Counted from the first letter of the stretch, positions 9,498 through 18,444 are shown. The stretch: 64,000 nt of DNA from Bacteroidales bacterium UBA6248 (GCA_002441345.1 DJVU01000006.1:223075-287074), one strand, 5' to 3'. Notes: generated from the sequence alone by a model not told the origin. A program made the numbers and translations.

Positions 9498-10378
9498 TGC
9501 CGTTTGGTTTTGTGGATGAGGTAGCGGAAAAACAGGTTAATGAAAAGGATAATCATCAGCAAAAGCAGTGCTGCAAACATCAGAGCCGAATCGTACATCG
9601 GAATCGAGAGCATTTCGCCGTAGTTGTTGGCAATGAGCGCCGGCAGGGGGTAGGCTGCATCAAAAGGCGATCCCGGCACTTTTACAACGTTACCCACCAC
9701 CATCATCACCGCTATGGTTTCTCCGAAAGCCTTGGCAATGCCGAGTCCGAAGGCCGAGATAATGCCTGGATAGTTACCGCGGATTACTACATGCTTCACG
9801 GCTTCCCAACGCGTGGCACCCAGCGAAAGCGAAGCCTCTTTCAGGCCCGATGGTACGGTATTGAATACCTCGATCAGCATATTCAGGGTGTATGGAATGC
9901 ACATCACGGCAAGTACTATACCTCCCGACAGCACCGAATACCCCGAAGATGCGGTTCCAAAGAAAGCGGCAATTCCCGCCACCAGCGGTACTATTATCAG
10001 TATACCCCACACCCCGTATATCACCGAAGGAAGTCCGGCAAGCACATCTATTACGGGATGCATTATCTTTACCAGGGTGCGTGTAGAAAATTGTGTAAGA
10101 TAGATTGCGGCAAGCAGACAGACGGGTGCGGTAAACAGAAACGATAAGAGGGTAACATGAACGGAGCCGGCAATAAAAGGCCGGAACCCGAATTCTCCTG
10201 CCGAGGGTGCCCATTCCGAAGAAAATATCAGGGAGAATAACGACACATCCTCAAGCAAAGGAGCAGCTTTGATGTACAATCCCACTCCTATTACCAACGG
10301 TAAAACCAGTATGGTTGACAGCGAAATGATCATCCACGAACCGTTTAGCCTGTCAGCAATCTGCCGTTTAAACTGCAT
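9494..10378 (-). CDS. pstC: Phosphate ABC transporter permease PstC
   Basis: 294 residues, about six transmembrane helices. PstC hallmarks: GLPSVIYGVWGILIIVP and the EAA loop GLKEASLSLGATRWEAVKHVV, followed by GLGIAKAFGETIAVMMVVGN. Partner of PstA in the membrane channel; takes phosphate from PstS. Starts 50 bases after the pstS stop, in the same operon. Confidence 0.95.
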   Translation of the reverse strand: MQFKRQIADRLNGSWMIISLSTILVLPLVIGVGLYIKAAPLLEDVSLFSLIFSSEWAPSAGEFGFRPFIAGSVHVTLLSFLFTAPVCLLAAIYLTQFSTRTLVKIMHPVIDVLAGLPSVIYGVWGILIIVPLVAGIAAFFGTASSGYSVLSGGIVLAVMCIPYTLNMLIEVFNTVPSGLKEASLSLGATRWEAVKHVVIRGNYPGIISAFGLGIAKAFGETIAVMMVVGNVVKVPGSPFDAAYPLPALIANNYGEMLSIPMYDSALMFAALLLLMIILFINLFFRYLIHKTKRQ

Positions 10379-10428
10379 GGTGTTTTATCTGTTTTTTATT
10401 GTATCTGCAACAGCTTCCGCAGAAAGGA

Positions 10429-11370
10429 TTACTCTTCCAGCTTCCGCAGATATTCTTCAATTTTGGTATTGTCCACCGGCACATAACCAGCTTCCTTTAC
10501 AAACTGCTGTCCGTCGGTAAGGCACCAGCGGATAAAATCAAGGGTTGCCTGTTTCTGAGGTTTTCCGCCGGCGACAAAATAAAGTTCGCGGGCGGGAGGT
10601 GAAGGATAAATGCCTGCCGCAATGGCTTCAAGCACCGTATCGAAGCTGTCGTAAAAGTCTTCCTCAGGGTCAATGCTGCCGTTACCGTTGATGTCGATGG
10701 GGATGATCTCGATTCCCGGGCGCTTTTTGCCGCTTGCTACGTCATAGGCAAAGATGGTGTTGTTGAAACCGATACCAAGTTTGTCCTTAACTATGGCATC
10801 CGCCATTCCCGGATCCCCGTAAATGCCGATTCCTGCCAGGTTTTCCTGTTTCCCGTCGAGGTACTTTGCCCAGGTTTCTGCAGCACCGCATGCATCCGAA
10901 CGGGTGTATATTTCCATAGCCTGGCCTTGCCCGGTCCCGAGAAGCGTACCCCAGTTGCTGATGGTTTTTTCGATAAAAACCGCCTTGAATTCCCCGCGCG
11001 TAAGTCCCTGGCGGAGGATCTGATCCAGATACGGATTCTGACTGTTTATTGTAGGAACCACTGCATCAATGGTAAGTCCGACCCACCAGACTCCCCGGGC
11101 TTTTTCTTCTTCAGAAATTTCACGCGAAAACATCCCCAGGTCAACAGCCCCCGAGAGAGCATCCGCCATCCCTTTGCCGGCACCTCCTCCCGATACGTTG
11201 AACCTTACCTCGGGATTTATTTTTTTATATTCCTCCGTCCACTTGACTGCCAGAGGATACAAAGCAAATGCACCCGAAAGGGTGATGGTCCGCTCTTTTT
11301 GCTTCCGTGACGCACAGGAAGCCAGGATCATAACAGCTGCCAGCATAAGCAGCAAAGGAGTTTTTTTCAT
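10429..11370 (-). CDS. pstS: Phosphate-binding lipoprotein PstS
   Basis: 313 residues with a lipoprotein signal (MILASC, Cys19). Periplasmic phosphate receptor for PstCAB. The family core is visible: LSGAFALYPLAVKWTEEY near the start, FNVSGGGAGKGMADAL, the segment DLGMFSREISEEE, and RSDACGAAETWAKYL. Odd feature: residues ~226-237 read as a canonical EF-hand loop, DINGNGSIDPEE, inserted between conserved PstS segments; calcium binding is inferred from the loop pattern only. First gene of pstSCAB and 118 bases downstream of the porin gene, all on the same strand. Confidence 0.9.
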   Translation of the reverse strand: MKKTPLLLMLAAVMILASCASRKQKERTITLSGAFALYPLAVKWTEEYKKINPEVRFNVSGGGAGKGMADALSGAVDLGMFSREISEEEKARGVWWVGLTIDAVVPTINSQNPYLDQILRQGLTRGEFKAVFIEKTISNWGTLLGTGQGQAMEIYTRSDACGAAETWAKYLDGKQENLAGIGIYGDPGMADAIVKDKLGIGFNNTIFAYDVASGKKRPGIEIIPIDINGNGSIDPEEDFYDSFDTVLEAIAAGIYPSPPARELYFVAGGKPQKQATLDFIRWCLTDGQQFVKEAGYVPVDNTKIEEYLRKLEE

Positions 11371-11488
11371 CCGTAGTACGTTTGTTTAACAGGTTCAGAT
11401 ATTTGCTTTACGGGGAATTTGTAAAGCCGCATAATGTGCAATTCCCAGGCAGGCGCTGCGGCACAAGCGGGCCTCTGTCCGATTTTTC

Positions 11489-12751
11489 TTACTGCCTGAA
11501 AAGCGATGGTGTCAGCGTAAGCTGCAAATAGAAAAACTGGGAGAATTTTTCGTTTTCAACTCCCTGAATATCTTTGAGCGTTTCGGTAGGGTCGTAGAAA
11601 CAGTATCCGGCCTCCAGATTGCCCCAGTCGGTGAATTTATACCGGATTACGAGGTCGTTTTCCATGCCCAGAGCCTTTTCGTCAAGGGTGGCAGGATTTG
11701 TCTGAGCCAGGTTGAACAGGTGCAGGGTGTTTCGGGCGGAGAGCTTTTTGCTGAACTGGTAATCAATGTACAGGTAGGCATCCGACAGGCCTCCCTGCCT
11801 GGTTTGTTTTGCATAGGAAGTGAAATAGTCCATCAGTCCATTGAATCCGTGCCGGTTGCCGTAGAGTGGGTCGAACAGCTTGTCGGTTTCGCCCGCAACA
11901 ATTATCTGGTTATTTCCCGAAAGGTAAGAGTATCCGAGGCCGGGCGTCAGCTTGCCGGCTTTATAGTTTACCTCGGCATCCAGCAGCATCGCACTCAGAT
12001 CGTTGGACTTCTGGTTTTTTCCGTACTGAAAGTATAAATTGCCCCAGAATGTCAATCCTTCTTTTTTATACTCGGAAAAAATGCCGGTAGTATGCCTGAA
12101 ATTCATGGCATCGGTGGTGTCGGATTTAGTGATGCCGGCTGAAATATGCATCAGCGATAACTTGAAGTGGTCGTTGAACTTGCGGTTGAGCCACAAAAAG
12201 TTGAGGGATTTTATCCGTGAAGCCGGGTATAAATTCCCAAAGGAAGCTTCCGATTTTGTATTCCATGATGCTCCTGCATGAAGATTCAATTGGTCGAGTT
12301 TCATCTTCAGCACAAGTGCATCGTAGGATATCCCGTTCTGATTCCAGTTCCGGATGCCCAAAAGCCGCTGATTGTCGTATGCCAGTTCCTGCCTTCCGGC
12401 CTTTACCCAGGCGCTGCTGCATAATTTAATTTCCGCATATGCTTCGTGAAGGTCAAGCGAGGGATTATCCCCGATTCCGGTATTCATTATTGCCTGATCT
12501 CCCCAAAGCCTGACATCCTGAGGGGCAATCCTGATCTTCAGATTTTCATTTTCATAATTAATGTTTAGTCGGGTACGCTGTGATACAAATACCGCGGGAT
12601 CGGTACCTTCTAATGCCAGACTCTTATATCCGTCTCTCACTTCCAGCCTGTTGCGAATCTGTGCATCAATCGAAAACTGGGCATTTACATCCTGTGAAAG
12701 GAACAATGTAAGCATTGCTATTCCGGCGATGCCTGCGTGTGTTAGTTTCAT
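11489..12751 (-). CDS. Outer membrane porin of the alginate-export type
   Basis: 420 residues: signal peptide (~1-24, cleaved after VNA), then alternating beta strands throughout and a terminal aromatic strand (FFYLQLTLTPSLFRQ). RNRLEVRDGY, RTRLNINYENENLKIRIAPQDVRLWGD and WVKAGRQELAYDNQRLLGIRNWNQNG match the pattern of the alginate-export (PF13372-like) barrel family. It lies between a two-component system and pstS on the same strand, so phosphate or another small anion entering through the outer membrane is a reasonable guess; alginate is not implied. Upstream are a -7 box (12776) and a direct repeat (12831-12860). Confidence 0.75.
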   Translation of the reverse strand: MKLTHAGIAGIAMLTLFLSQDVNAQFSIDAQIRNRLEVRDGYKSLALEGTDPAVFVSQRTRLNINYENENLKIRIAPQDVRLWGDQAIMNTGIGDNPSLDLHEAYAEIKLCSSAWVKAGRQELAYDNQRLLGIRNWNQNGISYDALVLKMKLDQLNLHAGASWNTKSEASFGNLYPASRIKSLNFLWLNRKFNDHFKLSLMHISAGITKSDTTDAMNFRHTTGIFSEYKKEGLTFWGNLYFQYGKNQKSNDLSAMLLDAEVNYKAGKLTPGLGYSYLSGNNQIIVAGETDKLFDPLYGNRHGFNGLMDYFTSYAKQTRQGGLSDAYLYIDYQFSKKLSARNTLHLFNLAQTNPATLDEKALGMENDLVIRYKFTDWGNLEAGYCFYDPTETLKDIQGVENEKFSQFFYLQLTLTPSLFRQ

Positions 12752-12775
12752 AAGCGATTGTGTTTTGGTTCAGTC

Positions 12776-12783
12776 CAAAGGTA
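12776..12783 (-). promoter_or_regulatory. -7 box of the porin gene
   Basis: Minus strand reads TACCTTTG (TAnnTTTG), about 25 bases before the porin ATG at 12751. No TTTG box at the usual -33 distance, which would fit an activator-dependent promoter. Confidence 0.5.
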
Positions 12784-12830
12784 CTGCTGTTTATTCAGCG
12801 ATAAAACCGCTTTTGTGCGTAAAACGCGAG

Positions 12831-12860
12831 TACGTTTAAATACGGATGGATACGTTTAAA
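12831..12860. promoter_or_regulatory. Direct repeat, candidate operator upstream of the porin
   Basis: TACGTTTAAA occurs twice, at 12831-12840 and 12851-12860, exactly 20 bp apart (about two helical turns). It sits 48-84 bp upstream of the porin -7 box and next to the NarL-type regulator gene, where an activator would bind. That the neighbouring regulator binds here is inference. Confidence 0.4.
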
Positions 12861-12871
12861 AGCGTATAACT

Positions 12872-13513
12872 TTATACCTGAACTATACCGTTCCGGATGG
12901 CAAACATAACCAGGCCGGCCGTGTTTTTGGAGCCGGTTTTCAGCAGGAGGTTTTCGCGGTGCTTGTCAACAGTGCGCTTGCTGATGCGAAGCAAACCGGC
13001 AATTTCCTGGTTCGAGAGTCCCAGGCATATGCGGGACAGCACCTCGGTCTCCCGTTCGGAAAGGTCGCTGTTTTTGGGTTGTTTCTCGTTCTTGCTGAGG
13101 TTGCGGAGTATGCTTTCCATAATTTCTGGCGAGAAGAAGTTGTGCCCGGAAGTTACCATGCGGATGCAGTCCTCCACGTCCTGTATGCCTGAGTTTTTCA
13201 GGATAAAACCGCGCGCTCCCGCATTGATCATCCGGGAGGTGTAATCTTCGTCTGTATACATCGACAGCGCCACGATTTTTAATTCGGGAAACAACTCCAT
13301 TGCCCGCCGGGTTGTTTCAATACCTCCTGCCCCCGGCATGCTGATGTCCATAAATACCATGTCGGGCAGCCCGGAATCGAGCATTGACAGAAACTCTTCT
13401 CCGCAGCTTGCTTCATCCACCCGGCTTATACACGGCAATTTCTGCAGCAACAGCCTGAATCCTTCCCTGAAAAGGGTATGGTCGTCAACAATAAACAGAC
13501 TATGGCTTTGCAT
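12872..13513 (-). CDS. NarL/FixJ-type response regulator
   Basis: 213 residues. Receiver domain ~1-120 with acidic pair Asp10/Asp11, phospho-acceptor Asp56 (VFMDISMPG), Ser in ALSMY and Lys in GFILKNSG. C-terminal LuxR-type helix-turn-helix ~148-205 with LSERETEVLSRICLGLSNQEIA and the recognition-helix segment ISKRTVDKHRENLL. Cytoplasmic transcription factor, presumably phosphorylated by the kinase encoded 45 bases upstream. Porin and pst genes lie directly downstream on the same strand, making them likely targets. Confidence 0.93.
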   Translation of the reverse strand: MQSHSLFIVDDHTLFREGFRLLLQKLPCISRVDEASCGEEFLSMLDSGLPDMVFMDISMPGAGGIETTRRAMELFPELKIVALSMYTDEDYTSRMINAGARGFILKNSGIQDVEDCIRMVTSGHNFFSPEIMESILRNLSKNEKQPKNSDLSERETEVLSRICLGLSNQEIAGLLRISKRTVDKHRENLLLKTGSKNTAGLVMFAIRNGIVQV

Positions 13514-13558
13514 TTTAAATTTTTAATCGTTTCCAGGACATCGCAGTGCCCGCTTTTT

Positions 13559-14506
13559 TCAGTTTAATTCAATGCTAACGTTTACTCTTACGCCTTCATT
13601 GGGGACGGCATAAATATCCAGACTTCCGTTAAGCGATTTTATACGTGAGCGTATATTGTCAAATCCCATCCCTTTATTATCGAGCTCCAGAACAGCCTGA
13701 TCGAATCCAACTCCATCGTCAAGATAGTCAAGTTTAATGTGGGATTCTTCCTTCATCAGCGAAATAAACAGGTTTCTGGCTCCGGAGTGCCTTAGTGAAT
13801 TGGTGATAAGTTCGCAGATAACGCGGTATAACACAACCTCCACATTATACGAAAAACGGTTTTCCGCCAGATTTGAGTCAAAGATGATCGATAAGCTGCC
13901 CGTCGGAGGCAGGTGATCTATGAAGGATTTAACGGCTTTCCGTAATCCGAAATTATTGAGAACATGCGGACTGAGTTTGTTCGAGATTTCCTTTAGTGAG
14001 GTAATGGATTCATCAATAAGTTTTTCGGCATTGAGCATAACCTCACGGTTGTTTGTCTGGTTGTTATCGCGGCAGGCTGCAGAAATCGACATCTTTACCG
14101 ACGACAGCAAAGGGCCCAGTCCGTCGTGCAGCTCTTTGGAAAAATTCAGACGCTCGTTTTCCTCGGTTCGCACAATCGCTGATAATACCCTCGATTCATT
14201 TGCTTTCCGCAACTCATCCATTCGCTTTTGAATGTTGAAAATACGTTTTATAAAGATCAGGCTCACCAGCATCATTACCGAAATCAGTACACCCGTCCAG
14301 GTGCTTACCATGCCGGTAATCAAACGGCTCTGTGAGTCCATCAGCTGAAAAAACTCAAAAATTCTTCGGATTGCCATAAGCAGGAATCCGAAGGATATCA
14401 GCCACCAGGCAATGTTGTTGCGGGTCCGCTTTACCAGCGAAAGTGCGATGATTGCAGCAACAAACTGCAGAATAAACGACAGGATCAGAGAGATCTTTAA
14501 GGTCAT
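13559..14506 (-). CDS. Sensor histidine kinase, HisKA_3 (NarX-like core)
   Basis: 315 residues. Three hydrophobic helices in residues 1-88 with almost no periplasmic loop, so the signal is probably sensed in or near the membrane. A short coiled coil leads to the HisKA_3 dimerisation domain with phospho-acceptor His127 in SKELHDGLGPLLSSVKM. The HATPase domain covers ~215-315: VICELITNSLRHSGA (N box), LDYLDDGVGFD (G1) and GMGFDNIRSRI (G2). Pairs with the NarL-type regulator downstream. Its promoter at 14522 looks strong. Confidence 0.92.
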   Translation of the reverse strand: MTLKISLILSFILQFVAAIIALSLVKRTRNNIAWWLISFGFLLMAIRRIFEFFQLMDSQSRLITGMVSTWTGVLISVMMLVSLIFIKRIFNIQKRMDELRKANESRVLSAIVRTEENERLNFSKELHDGLGPLLSSVKMSISAACRDNNQTNNREVMLNAEKLIDESITSLKEISNKLSPHVLNNFGLRKAVKSFIDHLPPTGSLSIIFDSNLAENRFSYNVEVVLYRVICELITNSLRHSGARNLFISLMKEESHIKLDYLDDGVGFDQAVLELDNKGMGFDNIRSRIKSLNGSLDIYAVPNEGVRVNVSIELN

Positions 14507-14521
14507 CGGCCAGGTTTTTTA

Positions 14522-14553
14522 CAAACCTACATGAATAAATTCTGATTCACAAA
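14522..14553 (-). promoter_or_regulatory. Promoter of the two-component operon
   Basis: On the minus strand TTTG (14550-14553), a 20-base spacer, then TAGGTTTG (14522-14529). This fits the Bacteroidota consensus TTTG-N19/20-TAnnTTTG and lies 16 bases before the kinase ATG. Confidence 0.65.
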
Positions 14554-14618
14554 CTCCTTTGCGGGAATGTGTATGGGGAATACAAATATTTTCCGGTCCC
14601 GGTGTATCCGGCCGGGGA

Positions 14619-14643
14619 AGCGGCAAAACCATGCTTTGCCGCT
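14619..14643. terminator. Hairpin after the aspartase gene
   Basis: Arms AGCGGCAAA (14619-14627) and TTTGCCGCT (14635-14643) pair perfectly around a 7-base loop, 23 bases beyond the aspartase stop. There is no clear T-run on either side, so terminator activity is uncertain. Confidence 0.4.
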
Positions 14644-14665
14644 CACCACCGGAAGTGTTTGCGAT

Positions 14666-16531
14666 TTATCCCTGTTTGGGCATTTTGCGTGGTCCTATCA
14701 TATTTGCCGGATCCAGCACCCGGTCGAGTTCTTCCTTGCTCAACAGGTTATTTTCAAGCACCAGCTCGTATACACTGCGGTTCTTTACCAGGGCTTCCTT
14801 TGCAAGTTTGTTGGAAGCTTCATAACCAATTACCGGATTCAGGGCCGTTACCAGGCCGATGCTGTTGTATACCATCTCGCGGCAACGGTCTTCGTTGGCC
14901 GTTATACCCTTAATACAGCGGTGGTTCAGTGTGCTCATTCCGTTTTTCAGCATTTCGATCGATTCGAACAGACTGTAAACGATAATAGGCTCCATCACAT
15001 TCAGCTCCAGCTGTCCGGCTTCCGCTGCCATGGTTACGGTGAGGTCGTTGCCGATAACCTTGAAGGCAATCTGGTTTACCACTTCCGGAATTACGGGGTT
15101 GACCTTGCCGGGCATAATCGTGCTGCCGGGCTGCATGGGAGGCAGGTTGATTTCGTTGAGACCGGCACGCGGTCCCGACGATAACAGCCTGAGATCGTTT
15201 GAGATTTTTGAAAGCTTTACTGCCAGTCTTTTCACAGCCGATGAGTACATAATGAATGCACCTGTATCCTGCGTTGCCTCCACCAGGTTGTGCGCCAGAA
15301 CAATCGGTTTTCCGGTAATCTCTTTCAGGTATTTGATTACCGTTTCGCTGTAGGCCGGATCGGCATTAATGCCAGTGCCTATGGCTGTGCCGCCCATATT
15401 CACTTCCAGAAATAGCTGTACGTTCTGGTTTAAACGGTCGATCTCTTCTTCCAGCATAACGGCATATGCTTCAAATTCCTGTCCCAGTGTCATGGGAACG
15501 GCATCCTGAAGTTGGGTGCGGCCCATTTTTATTACATGACTGAACTCTTTGGCCTTCATGCTGAAGGATTCAATTAGTGAACGCAGAACTTCCACCAGCT
15601 TTTCGTTGCTTCGTATAAGGGCAATCTTTATAGCTGTGGGATACGCGTCGTTGGTCGACTGACTTAGGTTTACGTGGTTATTGGGATGGCAATGCTCGTA
15701 TTGTCCGCGCTCGTAACCCAGAATTTCAAGAGCCCGGTTGGCAATAACCTCGTTGGCATTCATATTGGTTGAAGTGCCGGCTCCTCCCTGTATCATATCG
15801 ACAACAAAATGGAAGGTGTATTTACCGTTGATGATTTCGTTGCATGCCCTGACAATGGCATCGGAGAGCGATTTGCTGAGCAGTCCGAGTTCATGATTGG
15901 CTTTTGCGGCAGCAAGTTTTACCATTGCCAGCGATTCGGCCAGTACCGGATAAAAGTTTAACTGCACTCCTGAGATATTGAAGTTCTCAAGCGCTCTCAG
16001 CGTCTGTATGCCGTAGTAATATTCATAGGGTACTTCGCGGAATCCGAGCAGGTCGTGTTCCGTACGTGTTCTTCCCGATTCATACTGGGCTGCCGAACTA
16101 ATCATACGGGCATTGGCCTGTCGCATGCGCCTTGAAATAACCCTGGCGATGTTTGAGAATATCTTCAGCGAGATCGGACCATGTTCCTCGAAGAAGGATC
16201 GCCGCAAAAGAAAAGCGGTTGTGTTGTGCTTAACGCGCGCACTCGTGCTGTGCGGAATCTCTTCGGTAAGCGAACCTTCACCAAGAAAATCGAAACGGCT
16301 GAAATAACTCAGCTTTGCCTCAGCACCGAAAGGCGATTTCTTCAACAATTCAACTTCTCCCTCATAAATAAGGTAAATGGCTTCACGGTTTTCACTTTCC
16401 CTGAATATGTAGTCTCCGGCTTTGTACCTGCGCTCTTCCATGCTGGCCGCTACAATGGCGGTTTCTTCTTCATTCAGGCCTTTGAAAAGTTCAATTCCGG
16501 TTATAAACCGGTTGATGTCATGTTTTTCCAT
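14666..16531 (-). CDS. aspA: Aspartate ammonia-lyase with N-terminal CNB-like domain
   Basis: 621 residues, about 150 more than ordinary aspartases. Residues ~155-621 are a fumarase/aspartase-superfamily enzyme (aspartate to fumarate plus ammonia): QGGAGTSTNMNANEV, HPNNHVNLSQSTND, and signature loop GSTIMPGKVNPVIPEVVNQ (~468), where the first Ser (catalytic base) is kept and the usual second Ser is Thr. IGNDLTVTMAAEAGQLELNVMEP favours aspartase over fumarase. Residues ~10-135 look like a cyclic-nucleotide-binding domain (GDYIFRESENREAIYLIYEGEVELL; FLGEGSLTEEIPHSTSARV). The phosphate-cassette Arg expected after Pro is His, so the ligand may not be cAMP. The fusion suggests direct allosteric control of the enzyme. 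Confidence 0.9.
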   Translation of the reverse strand: MEKHDINRFITGIELFKGLNEEETAIVAASMEERRYKAGDYIFRESENREAIYLIYEGEVELLKKSPFGAEAKLSYFSRFDFLGEGSLTEEIPHSTSARVKHNTTAFLLRRSFFEEHGPISLKIFSNIARVISRRMRQANARMISSAAQYESGRTRTEHDLLGFREVPYEYYYGIQTLRALENFNISGVQLNFYPVLAESLAMVKLAAAKANHELGLLSKSLSDAIVRACNEIINGKYTFHFVVDMIQGGAGTSTNMNANEVIANRALEILGYERGQYEHCHPNNHVNLSQSTNDAYPTAIKIALIRSNEKLVEVLRSLIESFSMKAKEFSHVIKMGRTQLQDAVPMTLGQEFEAYAVMLEEEIDRLNQNVQLFLEVNMGGTAIGTGINADPAYSETVIKYLKEITGKPIVLAHNLVEATQDTGAFIMYSSAVKRLAVKLSKISNDLRLLSSGPRAGLNEINLPPMQPGSTIMPGKVNPVIPEVVNQIAFKVIGNDLTVTMAAEAGQLELNVMEPIIVYSLFESIEMLKNGMSTLNHRCIKGITANEDRCREMVYNSIGLVTALNPVIGYEASNKLAKEALVKNRSVYELVLENNLLSKEELDRVLDPANMIGPRKMPKQG

Positions 16532-16588
16532 GATATTAAGATTTGGTTCTGTTTGCTTTTTTCGGGATATTAAAGCAATCCGGCTGCT

Positions 16589-18301
16589 TTAGTTTGCTCC
16601 GGCAGCTTCCGGTGCTTGTGGAAGTGCATCCCTGCAATAGCGGTTAATGGTTTCTGCCGCCTGCCGGAATCCGAGCGACCTTGCTTTTTCAAAATCAGAG
16701 CATGCCCGGTGCAGATCTCCTGATTGGTAAACGGCAATGCCCCGGTTGTAATATGCTTCCGCATAATCGGGTTTTATACGTATCGCTGCTTCAAAGTCTT
16801 TAATGGCAGATGCATTCTCGCCAGCCCTGCCCTTCAGAATTCCCCGATTATTGTAAGCCAGCACATAATTCGGATTACGGCTCAGCGCCAGATCGTAATA
16901 CTTCATGGCTTCACCAGCCTCCCCCGAAGCATCGTAATAACCGGCGAGATAGAAATAGCCGTGCGCCATATCGGCATCCGATCGCTTTTTCTCCACAACA
17001 TCCGCCAGCAGAGTGGGAGTGTCTTTCCATACACCGATGCGGTTGAAGGAAGCAATCCCAAGCATTATAAAAACCAGAAGCGTTGTCAGTATCATCAGCT
17101 TCTGCGTGCTGCGGTCGATCGACGACCGTATATCCCACAAGTCGGTAAGCAATCGCGCCACAATCATAAATAAACCGATGTAGGGGATGTATGTGTACCT
17201 GTCGGCAACAATGAAAATGCGCGACCAGAACAGTGGCAGAACCATGCTTATGGTAAGCAGAAAAAAGAAACCTCCGAAAAGGAATTCCCTGCGGTACCTT
17301 TTAGGAAGTACGATTACAAGTACGGCTGCTGCCACCCATAGTGCAGAAGTGTAAACATAGGCCGGCAAATGCCCTCCCTCCGCCTCCGGGAAAGCATAAA
17401 TGGCAGAAAGCCCGGTTGGAGAGAATAATTTTCGTATGTAAAACGATATTCCGTATACAATCAGTGCAAGCCGTTCTGTTATGCTGTAATCCTGCTCAAG
17501 TCCGGTAATGTGACCGAAAGAGGCCGAAGCTTTGATGGCAACGATTCCAAATACTACCGATAACGCCAGAAATGGTAATTTCTCGAGGATTGCCGCCTGG
17601 CTGATTTTTCTTTTTCTGATAAAGTCGATCAGTATCAGTACAAGAGGAAAGCTTGCAGCCATCGACTTGGATAACATCGAAAGTGTGGCCAGCGCCAGCA
17701 CTGTGAGATACTGTCCGGTTTTTTTGCCGTTTTCCAGATATTTGTCCCAGGCAATCAGTCCGCCAAGGAAGAAAGCCGAATAAAGGGCCGAACTTCGGGT
17801 GGATATCCATGCAACGGCTTCAACATGCATGGGATGTATGGCAAATAAAAGCGCGACAATCCCCGCCGGAATCCACGGCCGGTCGCCGGGGCTTTTTCGC
17901 ATCCAGCGCTCCGCAAGCCTGAATGTTAAAAACGTATTCAGCAAATGCAACAGGATGTTGGTAAGAATAAACGCCGAAGCCGATGGACCGGAAGTTCTGT
18001 GGTTGATGGCAAAACTCAGAATAGCCAGTGGCTGGTACATCCCAAGGTTAAAGTTGCTGAATATCTCCGCTACATTTATCGGCCCGCTTTCGCTGATGAC
18101 CTTCTCCGAAAGATATTCCCCGTCATCCCATCCGGTCAGGAAGTCGTTGCGAAGTGCCCGGGCATAAAGTAGGAAGGTCAGAATGAGTATGGATGTCAGT
18201 ATGGCATTGCGATACGAAATTCTGAAACCGTAAGGAAGTGCAGGCATCTCCGGAGCATGATTTGCCGAATGCTGGCGTATGGTTTTCTCCGGCTTTTTCA
18301 T
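16589..18301 (-). CDS. TMTC-like polytopic membrane protein with TPR tail
   Basis: 570 residues from ATG 18301 (an ATG at 18340 would overlap the -7 box at 18338). About ten transmembrane helices up to residue ~420, with a first extracytoplasmic loop FLTGWDDGEYLSEKVI carrying the Asp-Asp pair typical of GT-C glycosyltransferases, and FAIHPMHVEAVAWISTRSSALYSAFF as in TMTC-type O-mannosyltransferase-like proteins. The C-terminal ~140 residues hold at least three TPRs (AYNNRGILKGRAGENASAIKDFEAAIRIKPDYAEAYYNRG split over repeats). Likely an inner membrane protein that modifies exported proteins, but substrate and activity are not known. Fifty-seven bases upstream of the aspartase gene. Confidence 0.75.
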   Translation of the reverse strand: MKKPEKTIRQHSANHAPEMPALPYGFRISYRNAILTSILILTFLLYARALRNDFLTGWDDGEYLSEKVISESGPINVAEIFSNFNLGMYQPLAILSFAINHRTSGPSASAFILTNILLHLLNTFLTFRLAERWMRKSPGDRPWIPAGIVALLFAIHPMHVEAVAWISTRSSALYSAFFLGGLIAWDKYLENGKKTGQYLTVLALATLSMLSKSMAASFPLVLILIDFIRKRKISQAAILEKLPFLALSVVFGIVAIKASASFGHITGLEQDYSITERLALIVYGISFYIRKLFSPTGLSAIYAFPEAEGGHLPAYVYTSALWVAAAVLVIVLPKRYRREFLFGGFFFLLTISMVLPLFWSRIFIVADRYTYIPYIGLFMIVARLLTDLWDIRSSIDRSTQKLMILTTLLVFIMLGIASFNRIGVWKDTPTLLADVVEKKRSDADMAHGYFYLAGYYDASGEAGEAMKYYDLALSRNPNYVLAYNNRGILKGRAGENASAIKDFEAAIRIKPDYAEAYYNRGIAVYQSGDLHRACSDFEKARSLGFRQAAETINRYCRDALPQAPEAAGAN

Positions 18302-18337
18302 AACGAAACGGATTGTTGTGACGCAATGATTTTTTGG

Positions 18338-18345
18338 CAAAGTTA
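18338..18345 (-). promoter_or_regulatory. -7 box of the TMTC-like gene
   Basis: Minus strand TAACTTTG, a TAnnTTTG match 36 bases before ATG 18301. Confidence 0.45.
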
Positions 18346-18444
18346 TAGCTTTAAACGATAGTAAAAATTTTCCGGAGGATTACTTTTTTTGTTCGGAAAA
18401 CAGCGCTTTTATCCATCAGAATGCTTAAAATCGGCAGTTCTTGA

